Source: Pirellulales bacterium (GTDB lineage: Bacteria > Planctomycetota > Planctomycetia > Pirellulales > JAEUIK01). Taken from it: DNA of 64,000 nucleotides. The position numbers and the translations under genes are program-made. Positions 19,113 through 29,560 of the stretch are shown piece by piece; the first letter of the stretch is position 1, and each line of letters opens with the position of its first letter. Location: NCBI GenBank assembly GCA_019694435.1, contig JAIBBZ010000003.1:186001-250000 (forward strand), written 5' to 3'. Under the pieces are notes generated by a model that had not been told where the DNA came from, did no database searches, and was given only the letters and a program-made list of their open reading frames with translations.

Positions 19113-20555
19113 TCAATCGCCGCCCGAACCGGAAGTCTCGGGACGACCGCCCGTGCGCACCAGCTCGCTGGCCGGCTGCCCTTCGATGGGTGACCAGGAA
19201 CCAAACGCCCGGCGGTCGAACATCGTCAAGGCATGCAAGGCGTGGCCGAGCGGTCCGATCGCCCAGCTCTTGGTCGGCTGCTCCTCGAGAGTCCTCACCA
19301 AGAACTCGACGGTCTGCAGCGTCCGCGGTTCGCGAATCTGGGCCTCGTCGATCGCCAGGACATACCATTCGAAGATGTGGCCCGTCGTCTGCAGCTTGCG
19401 TTCGACGTCGGGCCGGTCGCCGCGCCGCGCGAACCATTCGGTGCTGAAGCTGCCGTCGGGATTTTGCAGGCTGCGGGCGTAGCGGATGTAGTCGCTGATG
19501 TATTGGCGGGCACGCTCGTATTGCCCGTCGATCGGGCGGCCTTCGCGCTGGCGTTTTTGATAGGCGTAGGTAATGCCGGTCAGCCGGTGCGTGCCGCCGC
19601 AAGGCGCGCCGCGGATGGGCGCGGCAATCTCCTCGCGAAGCAGCTTGGGCACCGACCAGTCTTCGCCGATATCGCTCTTCCAAGTCGTGTCGGTGTCGCA
19701 GTAGTGCGAGATGGCGATCAGCTTGAACGTCAGTTCGGTGTGCGTTCGGCAGCCCAGTTTTTCCGTCTCGAGCAGGTCGCTCAACTGGAAGGTCTGCTGG
19801 TTGACTTGCAGCGGATAGCTCAGCGGCACGCGCGACTGCGCCAAGATCGCCAGAAACTGGCCGAAATGCCCCTGCACGCGCGGCCCCTGCCGGGCATCGA
19901 CGCGCCCGTTGTTGATGTACAGCAGCCGGTCGCCCGCGCAGTCGCCGTTCCAGCAGGCATAGGCGATGGCGTTGACTCGGCCGTCGGTGCCGTGGGCGAT
20001 CAATTGCGAGTCGCAGCCGAAGGCGATGATGCCGTGCATCACTTCCCAGGGATTGTGCAACCGGCTATCGAGCGGCCTGCCGTAATAGTGCTTCAGTACG
20101 CGACGCAGCCGGTCGCGCAGCGGCGCCAAGGGCTCGGTCGGCTTCGGAGTCTCGACCTCGTCGGCCAGCGACGGCGGATCGACGACCCGCTGTTGCTCTG
20201 CGCCGGGCGTCTCGGGCGCGGTCTCGTCGGCCGCGTCTCGGGCCGGTTCCTCGATCGAGCCGTCCTCGTCGATCGCCGGCAACGGCACCAGCGGCTCTTC
20301 GGCAGGCGTGAACTCGTCGGCGACCACGTCGTCCCAGTCGCTATCGCGAGTCGTCACTTCGAAATCGGGCAACTTCTCGACGGCAAGGGGATCGACCGGC
20401 GGCAGATGGTCAATCTGCGGCGCATGAAAGGTCAATTTCGGCAGCGCAAGCGCGCTCGTTTCGCCCGCTCGCACTCGGCGTGCGGCGCAAGGGCACATTG
20501 CACATGACAACAGGGCACTCAACACCAAGATCTTGGTGCAACGCATGCCAGGCAC
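19113..20555 (-). CDS. secreted planctomycete protein with alpha/alpha-toroid-like domain
   Basis: The 480-residue product has a signal-like N-terminus (KILVLSALLSCAMCPCAARR), an acidic, Pro/Glu-rich linker (about residues 50-150) and a helical domain to the end. Within it, RYARSLQNPDGSFSTEWF near 372 resembles the QW-type repeat of terpene-cyclase/prenyltransferase toroids. Surrounding pieces such as HYYGRPLDSRLHNPWEVMHG and TGHIFEWYVLAIDE also look helical. Proteins of this kind are common in planctomycetes and have no assigned reaction. The catalytic DxDD of squalene-hopene cyclase is not seen, so a cyclase role is not supported. It converges on the giant gene (59 bases between stops). Family placement is moderate and function unknown. 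Confidence 0.75.
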   Translation of the reverse strand: MPGMRCTKILVLSALLSCAMCPCAARRVRAGETSALALPKLTFHAPQIDHLPPVDPLAVEKLPDFEVTTRDSDWDDVVADEFTPAEEPLVPLPAIDEDGSIEEPARDAADETAPETPGAEQQRVVDPPSLADEVETPKPTEPLAPLRDRLRRVLKHYYGRPLDSRLHNPWEVMHGIIAFGCDSQLIAHGTDGRVNAIAYACWNGDCAGDRLLYINNGRVDARQGPRVQGHFGQFLAILAQSRVPLSYPLQVNQQTFQLSDLLETEKLGCRTHTELTFKLIAISHYCDTDTTWKSDIGEDWSVPKLLREEIAAPIRGAPCGGTHRLTGITYAYQKRQREGRPIDGQYERARQYISDYIRYARSLQNPDGSFSTEWFARRGDRPDVERKLQTTGHIFEWYVLAIDEAQIREPRTLQTVEFLVRTLEEQPTKSWAIGPLGHALHALTMFDRRAFGSWSPIEGQPASELVRTGGRPETSGSGGD

Positions 20556-20889
20556 CTACAACGCAAAAGTGCTTGGCCCCAGGAGCCGCGATTGCCCACG
20601 CGGCTCCTCGAGCAACTTTGGGGGGAGGTCAGGGGTGCGCCGATTGGGTGGGGGGGTGTGCTGGCCTACCGACGCCTCCGGCGCGCGTTGACGTCGTAGC
20701 ACTGATATCGGTCAGCCCTGCGCGTCAAATCCAAAGACTTCATCGCCGCGCGAACCGTATTTCTCGCGGCCGGTTTGGCTACCCGGCAGTATTAGCGCCG
20801 CTTGCCAGAAATAATGGCTTGCCAAGGGGTGGCTATTGGCAATTCCTGCGGCCTGGCCGGGTTTTCCGGCGCAAGAAGGACGCGGACGC
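20556..20889. other. gene-free stretch with a 10-bp inverted repeat
   Basis: No gene is supported. AGGAGCCGCG (20581-20590) and CGCGGCTCCT (20599-20608) form a perfect 10-bp stem with an 8-base loop. It sits between two minus-strand genes, 26 bases before the ATG at 20555. No T-run follows on the minus strand, so it may be a leader structure rather than an intrinsic terminator. Confidence 0.5.
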
Positions 20890-21567
20890 CTAGAAGATCG
20901 AGCGCAGGCGCTCGGCGATGGTGGGTTGCGGCTCGGCCGGGTTGCCCCCTTGGACAAACTCGCGCCACGCTCCGACGTCGTTGCCGAAATCGCGATGGGT
21001 CACCGCACGCAGCGATTCCATCGCCCGATGCTGCAGCGCCGGATCGCCGTCTTGCAGGGCCACTCCCAGGCCTTGTACGGACTGAGGATCGTCGATGCGA
21101 CCGAGGGCCCGTGCGGCGGCCAACCGGACGTGGCTCTCGCTGTCGGTCGAGATAATCTCTGAGAGCGCCGCCGCGGCTTCAGCGTCGCGGCGGCGGCCTA
21201 GCGATTCGCACACGCGGGCGCGGACATACTTGTCGGTGTCGCCCATGGCGTGCTTGAGCGCCGCGAGCGAGCCCGGCGATTTCATCGCGCCAAGGGTCCG
21301 CACGATCGCGTCGCGCATCACCGGGTTTGCTTCGTTCGAAAGTTCTTGCTGCAGCTCGGCCGCGATCCGATCCTGCTCGGCCGACGTCAGCTTTCCAGCC
21401 TGGTCTGCCAGTTGCGCAAGCTCCTCTTGGCGACTGGCGTAGACGTCGGCCCGCGACTTGACGTCTTGCTTGGCCGATTTGGTCCAGGGCGCGCGTAGCT
21501 TGGCACAGCCCACCAGGCTCATCACCAGTACCAGGCAAACCAACGTTCGGCATGCCGTAGTCGTCAT
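20890..21567 (-). CDS. HEAT-repeat lipoprotein
   Basis: The 225-residue product has a lipoprotein signal ending SLVGC (Cys21), so it should be lipid-anchored. A charged, coiled-coil-like segment (about residues 32-75) precedes HEAT-type helical repeats. NPVMRDAIVRTLGAMKSPGSL, KYVRARVCESLGRRRD, SHVRLAAARALGRIDD and ALQHRAMESLRAVTHRD repeat at about 30-residue spacing. HEAT repeats make a curved protein-binding scaffold. No enzyme signature is present. The gene is transcribed away from the ABC permease gene, with about 176 bases between them. Partner unknown. Confidence 0.85.
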   Translation of the reverse strand: MTTTACRTLVCLVLVMSLVGCAKLRAPWTKSAKQDVKSRADVYASRQEELAQLADQAGKLTSAEQDRIAAELQQELSNEANPVMRDAIVRTLGAMKSPGSLAALKHAMGDTDKYVRARVCESLGRRRDAEAAAALSEIISTDSESHVRLAAARALGRIDDPQSVQGLGVALQDGDPALQHRAMESLRAVTHRDFGNDVGAWREFVQGGNPAEPQPTIAERLRSIF

Positions 21568-21743
21568 GCAGAGACCCGCTGAGAGAAGACGGCGATCCTT
21601 GGCGCGCGAAGGGGGCGCCGGGAAAAGGAGGCCGATGTTAGCCGTCGCGGCCCCGCTGCGAAAGGCCGTTTTCGTTGCATCCGGCCAAGTGCCTGACCGC
21701 GGCTGCTATCACGAGGCTGGTAGCGGTACGTAAACTGCCCTGT

Positions 21744-23312
21744 ATGCTGTTGCGTACCCCTGCAAAACTTGTCGGCGCCTGGCTGTTGGCCGGCCTCTGT
21801 GCCGGGCTGGCCGTGATGCTCGATCGGCAGGCCACCGGCCTGCTGGCCCAGTCTTTCTTGCTCGCGGCGCTGGTCGTCCTCGTGGCGTTGCCGATCGGCA
21901 CGAGCCTGGCCGTACTCCTGGCGCGAACCCGGCTGCCCGGTCGGTCGCTGTTGGCCGGCGTCCTGGTCGCGCCGGTGCTCGTGCCCCTGGTGGTGCAGGC
22001 GGCCGCCTGGCAGTCGGGTTTCGGCCCCTGGGGTTGGTATTCGTTGGGCAGCGGTCGGGCGCCGTTGCTCGCCGGTTGGCACGGCGCAGTGCTTGTCCAT
22101 GCGATGGCCGCGGTCCCCTGGGTCGTCCTGATCGTCGGGGCGGCGCTGCGGCTGTCGGAGCCGGAGTTGGAAGAACAGGCACTGCTCGACGCCACCGCGG
22201 GGCAGACGTTGTGGCGCGTGACGCTGCGCCGCACCTGGACCGCGGCCTTGCTGGCCGGCTTGACCGTCGCGGTGCAGGTCCTGGCCGAGATGACGGTGAC
22301 CGATTTCTTCCAGATCCGCACTTTCGCCGAGGTCGTCTACGTTGAATTGAACGTCGAGCCCAGCGCCGTGCCCTTGCGCGCGCTCAACGGTGCCTTGATC
22401 GTCGGCTGCTTCATTCTCGTCGCGGCACTCTGGGCGGTGAGCAGCACGGCGGCCGCGCTACAGCCACCGCAGCAGCGGCTCGCCGCCTTGCCGCTCGGCG
22501 TACCGCCCGGGCTGTTGACCTTGCTCGTGGCCGCGGGCGCAGGCCTGGTCATTGGCGTGCCGCTCTTGAGCCTGTGCATCAAGGCGGGCGTGGTGATCGA
22601 CCGCAGCGCCACCGGCATCGAGCGCCATTGGTCGCTCGCCAAGTGCCTGGCGATCGTCGCCACGAGCCCCTGGCGCTATCGCCGCGAACTCGGCGATACG
22701 CTGCGCATCGCGCTGGTTGCGACCTTGTGCACTCTACCCGTCGCGATCCTGCTGGCCGACGCGGCCCGGCGCCGCCCGTGGGCACGGCTGTTCGCCGCGC
22801 TGTTGATCGCGCTGTTGATCGGGCTGCCGGGGCCCGTCGTGGGGCTGGTCGTGATGCATGTCTGCAATCGGCCCGAGCTGCCCTGGATCACCTGGTGCTA
22901 CGACCACACCGTCCTGGCGCCGGTCGTGGTGCAGTTTGCCCGCACGTTGCCGCTGGCCCTGGCGCTCGGCTGGCACGCGCTGGGGAGCTTGCCGCGCGCG
23001 CCGTTGGAAAGCGCCGCGGCCGACGGTGCAAGCAACTGGCGGACGCTGTGGACCGTGGCTGTGGGCCAGCGCCGTGGGCTGTTCGCGGCGATCGGGCTGG
23101 TCGTGTTTGCGCTGGCCGCCGGAGAATTGCCTGCGACCATTCTCGTCGCGCCGCCGGGCGTCGCCACCTTGCCAGTGCGCATCTTCGGCCTGCTGCATGC
23201 GGGGAACGAAGACGAGGTGGCCGGGATTTGCCTGGCCATCATCGTCGGCTGCGCCGGGTTGGCGCTGCTCATCGGGCGACTCGTGGCGCGCTGGTTGCGC
23301 CAGGCGGCCTGA
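21744..23312 (+). CDS. two-domain ABC transporter permease (Fe3+/thiamine type)
   Basis: The 522-residue membrane protein has two homologous permease halves, each with an EAA loop that contacts the ATPase: EEQALLDATAGQTLWRVTL near residue 150 and LESAAADGASNWRTLWTVAV near 425. This arrangement is that of FbpB/SfuB/ThiP importers for ferric iron or thiamine. No ATPase or periplasmic binding protein gene lies next to it, so it is an orphan here and its substrate is open. The ATG at 21744 is chosen because the upstream frame (to 21675) lacks a membrane segment and overlaps the divergent promoter region. The next gene begins 83 bases downstream on the same strand but seems unrelated. Confidence 0.88.
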   Translation: MLLRTPAKLVGAWLLAGLCAGLAVMLDRQATGLLAQSFLLAALVVLVALPIGTSLAVLLARTRLPGRSLLAGVLVAPVLVPLVVQAAAWQSGFGPWGWYSLGSGRAPLLAGWHGAVLVHAMAAVPWVVLIVGAALRLSEPELEEQALLDATAGQTLWRVTLRRTWTAALLAGLTVAVQVLAEMTVTDFFQIRTFAEVVYVELNVEPSAVPLRALNGALIVGCFILVAALWAVSSTAAALQPPQQRLAALPLGVPPGLLTLLVAAGAGLVIGVPLLSLCIKAGVVIDRSATGIERHWSLAKCLAIVATSPWRYRRELGDTLRIALVATLCTLPVAILLADAARRRPWARLFAALLIALLIGLPGPVVGLVVMHVCNRPELPWITWCYDHTVLAPVVVQFARTLPLALALGWHALGSLPRAPLESAAADGASNWRTLWTVAVGQRRGLFAAIGLVVFALAAGELPATILVAPPGVATLPVRIFGLLHAGNEDEVAGICLAIIVGCAGLALLIGRLVARWLRQAA

Positions 23313-23395
23313 TTCGTATCGCTCTCTCCGGCGGCTCGTGCTACGGTTGAAAGATCGCCGTTCGATCGAGTTCTGCCGAGGATGCCGCCCTGGAC

Positions 23396-24532
23396 ATGAA
23401 GCGCGCGCTTTGCATCGCCTCGTTGCTCCTGCTCGCTGCGCAAAGCGCCGCGGCGCTCGACTACGTGCACTTTCGCTTTCATGGCGACGAGGTGCATCTG
23501 GTCGGCCGAGTGCTGACCACCGCGGCCGACGGCGAAACACTGCTACAAACCGCCGACGGTGTACTGTGGGCCATTTCCAAGGACGACCTGATCGACCAGC
23601 GCAGCGATGAAGAGGCGTTCAAACCGCTGACGCCCGAGGTCCAGGGCGAGCGCGTCCTGGCCGAGTTGCCTCCCGGTTTCGAGGTGCATCGCACGGCTCA
23701 TTACGTCGTCTGCCACGACACGTCGGCGCCGTATGCCAACTGGTGCGGAAGCCTGCTCGAGCGATTGTACCTGGCCTTCACCAACTACTGGTCGCGCCAA
23801 GGGTTCAAGCTGAACGAGCCCGAGTTTCCGCTCGTGGCGATCGTGTTCCGAGACCGCCAGGCGTACGAGCAGTTTGCAAAACCTGAGCTGGGCGATGCGG
23901 CGGGCAAGATCATCGGTTACTACAGCTTGCGGACCAACCGTGTGACGATGTGCGACTTGACCGGCGTGGCCGGACTGCCGCCGGCGCAGGCGCGCCGCGC
24001 GGGGCTGTCCGCCATTAACGCGGCATTGCGCCGCGGTGAGGCTCAATGGACCGTGGCAACCGTGATCCACGAAGCGACGCACCAGATCGCCTTCAACACG
24101 GGGCTGCAGACCCGATATGCCGACGTGCCCCTGTGGGCCAGCGAAGGGCTGGCCGTTTACTTCGAGTCGCCCGACCTGGAAAGCAGCTCGGGCTGGCGCA
24201 CGATGGGCGAGGTGAATCGACCCCGGCTCGACCAGTTCCGCCGGTTCCTGCCGCAGCGCGCCGCCGACAGCCTGCGCACGCTCATCCAGGACGACACGAG
24301 GTTGCGCGACACGGGCACGGCGGCCGATGCGTATGCCGAGGCCTGGGCCCTGACGTACTTTCTCATGCGCCAGCGCCGCGAGGCGTACCAGGGCTACCTG
24401 CGCAAACTGGCGGCCAAGGCTCAACTGGTCCGCGACGCCCCGGAGACTCGCGTGGCCGATTTCGTCGAGGCGTTCGGCGATTTGAGCACGCTCGAGGCCG
24501 ATTTCCTGCGGCAGATGCGCAAGGTGAAATGA
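23396..24532 (+). CDS. DUF1570 secreted metallopeptidase-like protein
   Basis: The 378-residue product has a clear signal peptide (KRALCIASLLLLAAQSAAA). A small N-terminal beta domain (about residues 22-80, with GRVLTTAADGETLLQTADG) is followed by the DUF1570 region. VIHEATHQIAFNTGL holds the zinc motif His225-Glu226-x2-His229, and WASEGLAVYFESPD near 246 supplies a plausible third ligand (gluzincin pattern). YAEAWALTYFLM near 315 is also typical. DUF1570 proteins are abundant in planctomycetes and resemble peptidases, but substrates are unknown. A second protein with a HEFAHA motif is at the right edge of the window. Confidence 0.88.
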   Translation: MKRALCIASLLLLAAQSAAALDYVHFRFHGDEVHLVGRVLTTAADGETLLQTADGVLWAISKDDLIDQRSDEEAFKPLTPEVQGERVLAELPPGFEVHRTAHYVVCHDTSAPYANWCGSLLERLYLAFTNYWSRQGFKLNEPEFPLVAIVFRDRQAYEQFAKPELGDAAGKIIGYYSLRTNRVTMCDLTGVAGLPPAQARRAGLSAINAALRRGEAQWTVATVIHEATHQIAFNTGLQTRYADVPLWASEGLAVYFESPDLESSSGWRTMGEVNRPRLDQFRRFLPQRAADSLRTLIQDDTRLRDTGTAADAYAEAWALTYFLMRQRREAYQGYLRKLAAKAQLVRDAPETRVADFVEAFGDLSTLEADFLRQMRKVK

Positions 24533-24650
24533 GCTCTCCCCGGGGGGCGGTCGGCCGCGGCGGGGCAGTTTTGCGCGGCTTCTGCTATGCTAAGGGCCCG
24601 ACGGTTTCCGTCCCCCCCCGCCACGCCTTTCGATCCTCTGGGAGAGCACC

Positions 24651-25946
<1,296 letters not shown>

Positions 25947-25954
25947 TCGGGAAC

Positions 25955-27376
25955 TTACGGTTGCGCGTCCGTCGGCTGGGCCGGAACGAACCGTAGCGTC
26001 GTGGGAATGTCGAGCATCCTGTTGCTTGCGTCTCCCTGCGCGCTACCGCCATCGTCGCGGCCGTTTTCGCCGACGCTATAAACGGTCCATTCTTCGTCGG
26101 TCGCCTTGAGCCGTAGCGGCGCGCCGGTGTACGGGTCGCTCGGCACCTCCGACAGGTACTCCGGAGCGAGTTCCTCGAGCGATTCGGGCATAGCGCCGCC
26201 GTGCTCGTTCATCCACTCGCAAGCGGCCAGGACGACGAACAAGCCGTCGCGTTCGGCCGTCGCACGAGCAAAGGCAGTCGTGTAAATGGCCATCTGGGGC
26301 GCCAGATAGCAGTGCATATGCGACATCCTGGTGATCGCCGGCATCTTGTCGTGCCGCACGTCGAATACCTCGACGAGTTGTTCGACGGCCAGCAATCGCC
26401 GCGGCCAGGGATGTTTCTCCGCTTGCAGGACTTGCTCGAAATGCTCGGCGAGGCAAAGTTTCCCGGGCAATGACAGCCGTTCGAACAAGTACGCTCTCGG
26501 GCCGCCGACACTGCGCAGCACACTCGAATCGAGACTTAGCCCCATTTCTCCCCGGATGGCGCAGGCCAGGGCGTCGTCGAAATCGATATCGGCATACGCC
26601 CGGGTAAGCTCCCGTAGCTGGGGTGATGACAGCGAGTGGTTTGCCAGAAGCGCGAGCGTCGAGTGCCGCGCTTGCGCGACGATCGCATGGCGAACGAACT
26701 GAGCCACGACGGTCCTCTCCTGCTGCAGGGTGCTCGACAGTTGCAACGTGGCCAGGACCGCCGCAATCGCGCCGTCGATGTTTCCGGCATCTGCCTGCAG
26801 GCCCGCTTCCGCCAGCAAGACGGGGGCCAGGCGCCGCAAGGACTGAATGAAGGACAACGTGGTGCTGATGCCTTGCCGATAGTCTCTCGGGTAGCGCACG
26901 GCGGTCCCCTGCGCCTGCGCGGCACGCACGGCATTGAGCACCGGCTGCATCGCAGATCGCAAATCGGCCATGTTCAACGGCGGATCGCCTGTCGGGCTCG
27001 CCTCCTCGACGGCTGGCTTCTCCTGCGGGAAGGCGAGCTCACTGAGCAATTGTTCCTGCGCGGGTGTAAAGCCGGCCGCTCGCCAGGCGTCGATCGCCGC
27101 CAGCCAGGCCGCCGTGGCCTCAGGATCGACCGGCCTTTGAGCGTCGAATGCGTTGAGCTCCGCGCCATTAGTCGGCACACCGGCCGTGCGCAGCCGCGCC
27201 AAGGCCGCCTGGTACCGGGCGTCGATCCTCCGCAGTTGGACCCAGAAAACGAGCATCAGGCCCGCGATCAACACGAGCGGCGCGAACCACCACGCGTGCC
27301 GGGCAAGCCAACGCCGCAGCGGTCGCCTCTGCGGCGCCTGCGGTACAGGTGTTGTGGCCGTCGATTGTGCTTCCAT
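25955..27376 (-). CDS. membrane-anchored protein, tandem paralogue A (473 residues)
   Basis: I do not recognise a named family. The N-terminus is Pro/Arg-rich (TTPVPQAPQRRPLRRWLARH), followed by one membrane segment (about residues 31-50, WWFAPLVLIAGLMLVFWVQL). The rest is a mostly helical extracytoplasmic domain with conserved pieces GVPTNGAELNAF, RYPRDYRQGI, EELAPEYLSEVPSDPYTGAPL and YSVGENGRDDGG. The last two match the ending of planctomycete secreted proteins in which DPFTGxPL and SVGxNxxDDGG close the chain, like a degraded pilin-type C-terminus. It is 473 residues, exactly the length of its tandem neighbour (27492-28913), which is about half identical by eye. The ATG at 27376 is supported by alignment to that paralogue. 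Confidence 0.8.
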   Translation of the reverse strand: MEAQSTATTPVPQAPQRRPLRRWLARHAWWFAPLVLIAGLMLVFWVQLRRIDARYQAALARLRTAGVPTNGAELNAFDAQRPVDPEATAAWLAAIDAWRAAGFTPAQEQLLSELAFPQEKPAVEEASPTGDPPLNMADLRSAMQPVLNAVRAAQAQGTAVRYPRDYRQGISTTLSFIQSLRRLAPVLLAEAGLQADAGNIDGAIAAVLATLQLSSTLQQERTVVAQFVRHAIVAQARHSTLALLANHSLSSPQLRELTRAYADIDFDDALACAIRGEMGLSLDSSVLRSVGGPRAYLFERLSLPGKLCLAEHFEQVLQAEKHPWPRRLLAVEQLVEVFDVRHDKMPAITRMSHMHCYLAPQMAIYTTAFARATAERDGLFVVLAACEWMNEHGGAMPESLEELAPEYLSEVPSDPYTGAPLRLKATDEEWTVYSVGENGRDDGGSAQGDASNRMLDIPTTLRFVPAQPTDAQP

Positions 27377-27491
27377 CGATTTGCCCGCCGAATCGATGGG
27401 CGGCCCGCCACCACGGGTCCAGGCCAGCCCCGACAATGCATTTCATCCCACATCGTCCATGATATCCGCCCGCACGACCGCTGCGCCGGGT

Positions 27492-28913
27492 CTATGGCGC
27501 CGGCGCAAGCTTCAATACAGTCGGAATGTCGCGCGGCAACAATTCCCCGTTCAACCGCTCCGCACGACCTCCGTCGTCACGGCCATCGGCGCTGATGCTA
27601 TAGACGATCCATTCCGCGTCGGTCACCTTCAGCCGCAGCGGCGTACCGGTGAACGGATCGACCGGCACCTCGGCCAGGAACGCCGGCACCAACTGTTCGA
27701 GCGATTCCGGCGGCGTGCCGTGCTCGTCGATCCACTGCCGTGCAGCGATTGCCGCAAGCAAACCTTCGGTTCGGGCAAAGCCCTGCGCCATTCGGGCGGC
27801 ATGGTTCGAAAAAACCCAGACCCCGGACACACAGGGCTCGTGAACAATCCTGGCGGGCGGAAACATCCGGTCGTGGCGACGCTCGAACTCTTCGTCGACC
27901 GCCTTGCCGCAAGCGAGCAGCTCGGGCCAAGGACGTTGGGCCACATGAATGGTCCGCTCCAGGTAGGTTGCCATGCACAGCCGATAGATGGGAGCCAAAG
28001 GCCGCGCCAGCTCGAACTCTTGACCCGCGAACGGTGCCACATCGATCGAATCAAGCATGTAGGCGACCTCGCCTTGCCAACCATGAACGAGACTCTCGTT
28101 CCAGGCGGCGTCACCAAACTTATCAGCAAGCCGATTCAGCGCGTCGGTTGACAGCGGGTGATGATTGATCAAGCGCAAAGCGGTCGCTTGCACCATCGAA
28201 GCCATCCCAACGTGCACAAGTTGCCCGATCTCGGTCGCCTCATGTCGAAAAGTCTGGGAAAGGGCCCAGCCACACGCAATGGCACGAATCGCGCCGTCCA
28301 GGTCACCGGCATCGGCCTGCAAATTCGCGTCAGCGTTCAACATCCGCTCCAAGTCTCGAGCAGAAATGAACGTGAGTGTCTGTTGCGACATTGAATTGAA
28401 CGCTTCCCGATAGTCCACCGGATAGCGGACCTGTGTCCCGTGGTCTTGGGCCGCATAGGCCGCATCGAGCGCGGGTTGCAGGATAGCGCGCAGGTCGGCC
28501 TCGGTCACCGGCGGCTCGCCCAGAGCATCGGCCGGCGGTGGGTCCGGCGGGGAGTCAGGATCCGCCGTCTGCGCCAACAACCGCTGCAAAGCGGGACTCA
28601 AGCTACGGTCGGCCGTTTTCGCCGCCCCCAATGCCGCCAGCCAGGCCTGTGTTGCGTCTTGCTCGGCGGGCGGCCGGCGATAGAAATCGTTCAACTCGGC
28701 GCCATTCGTTGGCATGCCGGCGGCATGCAACCGTACCAAGACGGCCCGGTATTGCGCATCGATGCGGAGCAATTGAATCCATAAGACGAGCACCATCGCG
28801 GCCAGCAACACGAGCGGGGCGAACCACCACGCGTGCCTGGCAAGCCAGCGCCGTGGCCGCCGCCGCTGCGACGACTGCGGTACAGGTGTTGTGACTGTCG
28901 ATTGTGCGTCCAT
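27492..28913 (-). CDS. membrane-anchored protein, tandem paralogue B (473 residues)
   Basis: This is the upstream member of the tandem pair, on the same strand and 115 bases from paralogue A. It has the same plan: TTPVPQSSQRRRPRRWLARH, one membrane segment (about residues 31-50, WWFAPLVLLAAMVLVLWIQL), and a helical extracytoplasmic domain. GMPTNGAELNDF, RYPVDYREAF and LVPAFLAEVPVDPFTGTPL mark it, and it ends with YSISADGRDDGG. The DNA around the two start codons is also nearly identical, including the bases before the ATG, so the duplication is fairly recent or under conversion. No catalytic motif is visible. A surface or envelope role is inferred only from the anchor. Confidence 0.8.
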   Translation of the reverse strand: MDAQSTVTTPVPQSSQRRRPRRWLARHAWWFAPLVLLAAMVLVLWIQLLRIDAQYRAVLVRLHAAGMPTNGAELNDFYRRPPAEQDATQAWLAALGAAKTADRSLSPALQRLLAQTADPDSPPDPPPADALGEPPVTEADLRAILQPALDAAYAAQDHGTQVRYPVDYREAFNSMSQQTLTFISARDLERMLNADANLQADAGDLDGAIRAIACGWALSQTFRHEATEIGQLVHVGMASMVQATALRLINHHPLSTDALNRLADKFGDAAWNESLVHGWQGEVAYMLDSIDVAPFAGQEFELARPLAPIYRLCMATYLERTIHVAQRPWPELLACGKAVDEEFERRHDRMFPPARIVHEPCVSGVWVFSNHAARMAQGFARTEGLLAAIAARQWIDEHGTPPESLEQLVPAFLAEVPVDPFTGTPLRLKVTDAEWIVYSISADGRDDGGRAERLNGELLPRDIPTVLKLAPAP

Positions 28914-28977
28914 CGATTGCCCCGCGATGGATTTGGCCAGCGGGCACTCGGTGCCGACGTGCGCGCCGGTCCGCCCT

Positions 28978-29469
28978 TTAGAACAAGGGCGGCTTGCCCA
29001 ACTTGCGGCGGATGATGGCCCATTGGCCGGCGTGCATCACCCAGTGCGTGCCCTGCATCGCGAACAGCGCCCCGATCGACGACAAGAAGCTGCGAAACGC
29101 CTCGGGCGCCGGCTTGTCGAAGTCGGCATCGCTGGTTGCAGCCAACGCCTTGAGTGTGCCGGCCCGCTGGGCCTGCATCAGGCTCAGATACTCGCTCTTC
29201 TTGCAGAATTTCTGCGCGTCGTCGGAGCCGGCCGTCTCTTTGCTGTGCTGTTCGACGAACCCTGGGGGCAGCTTGGGCATCGAGCCCGGGTAGGCCCCGT
29301 CGACCATCATGTTTTCGGCGACGATCAAATGGCCCAACTGCCAGGCGATGTGGTTCGTGCCCGGCGCGGCGCGGACCAAGAGGTCGGCATCGGTCAAATC
29401 GCCCAAGTACCCCTGGACAATGAATTCGCCCTGATCAATCGCGGTGCGCAGCGCCGCCTTGGTATCCAT
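28978..29469 (-). CDS. DinB-family putative metal-dependent protein
   Basis: The 163-residue product has the DinB/YfiT four-helix plan with the three histidines expected for metal binding: NHIAWQLGHLIVAE (two, near residues 38-46) and HWVMHAGQWAIIRR near the C-terminus. Members include DNA-damage-inducible proteins and thiol-dependent transferases; many have no known reaction. The ATG at 29469 starts MDTKAALRTA; a longer frame to 29502 adds 11 residues without a family match. It lies between the paralogue pair and dnaA on the same strand. Confidence 0.85.
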   Translation of the reverse strand: MDTKAALRTAIDQGEFIVQGYLGDLTDADLLVRAAPGTNHIAWQLGHLIVAENMMVDGAYPGSMPKLPPGFVEQHSKETAGSDDAQKFCKKSEYLSLMQAQRAGTLKALAATSDADFDKPAPEAFRSFLSSIGALFAMQGTHWVMHAGQWAIIRRKLGKPPLF

Positions 29470-29560
29470 CGCATGGCTCCTGAGTGTCTCGGCTCGATGC
29501 AATCAATCGACGATCGAAATACGCCGATGCGCAGACGGTCCCGCGCGCGGCGACCGCATT

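Noticed and set aside
24533-24650. Read-through of the DUF1570 gene stop (TGA) as a selenocysteine codon
   Set aside because: The G+C-rich sequence after the stop does not form a SECIS-like hairpin at the right distance and the protein is already full length.
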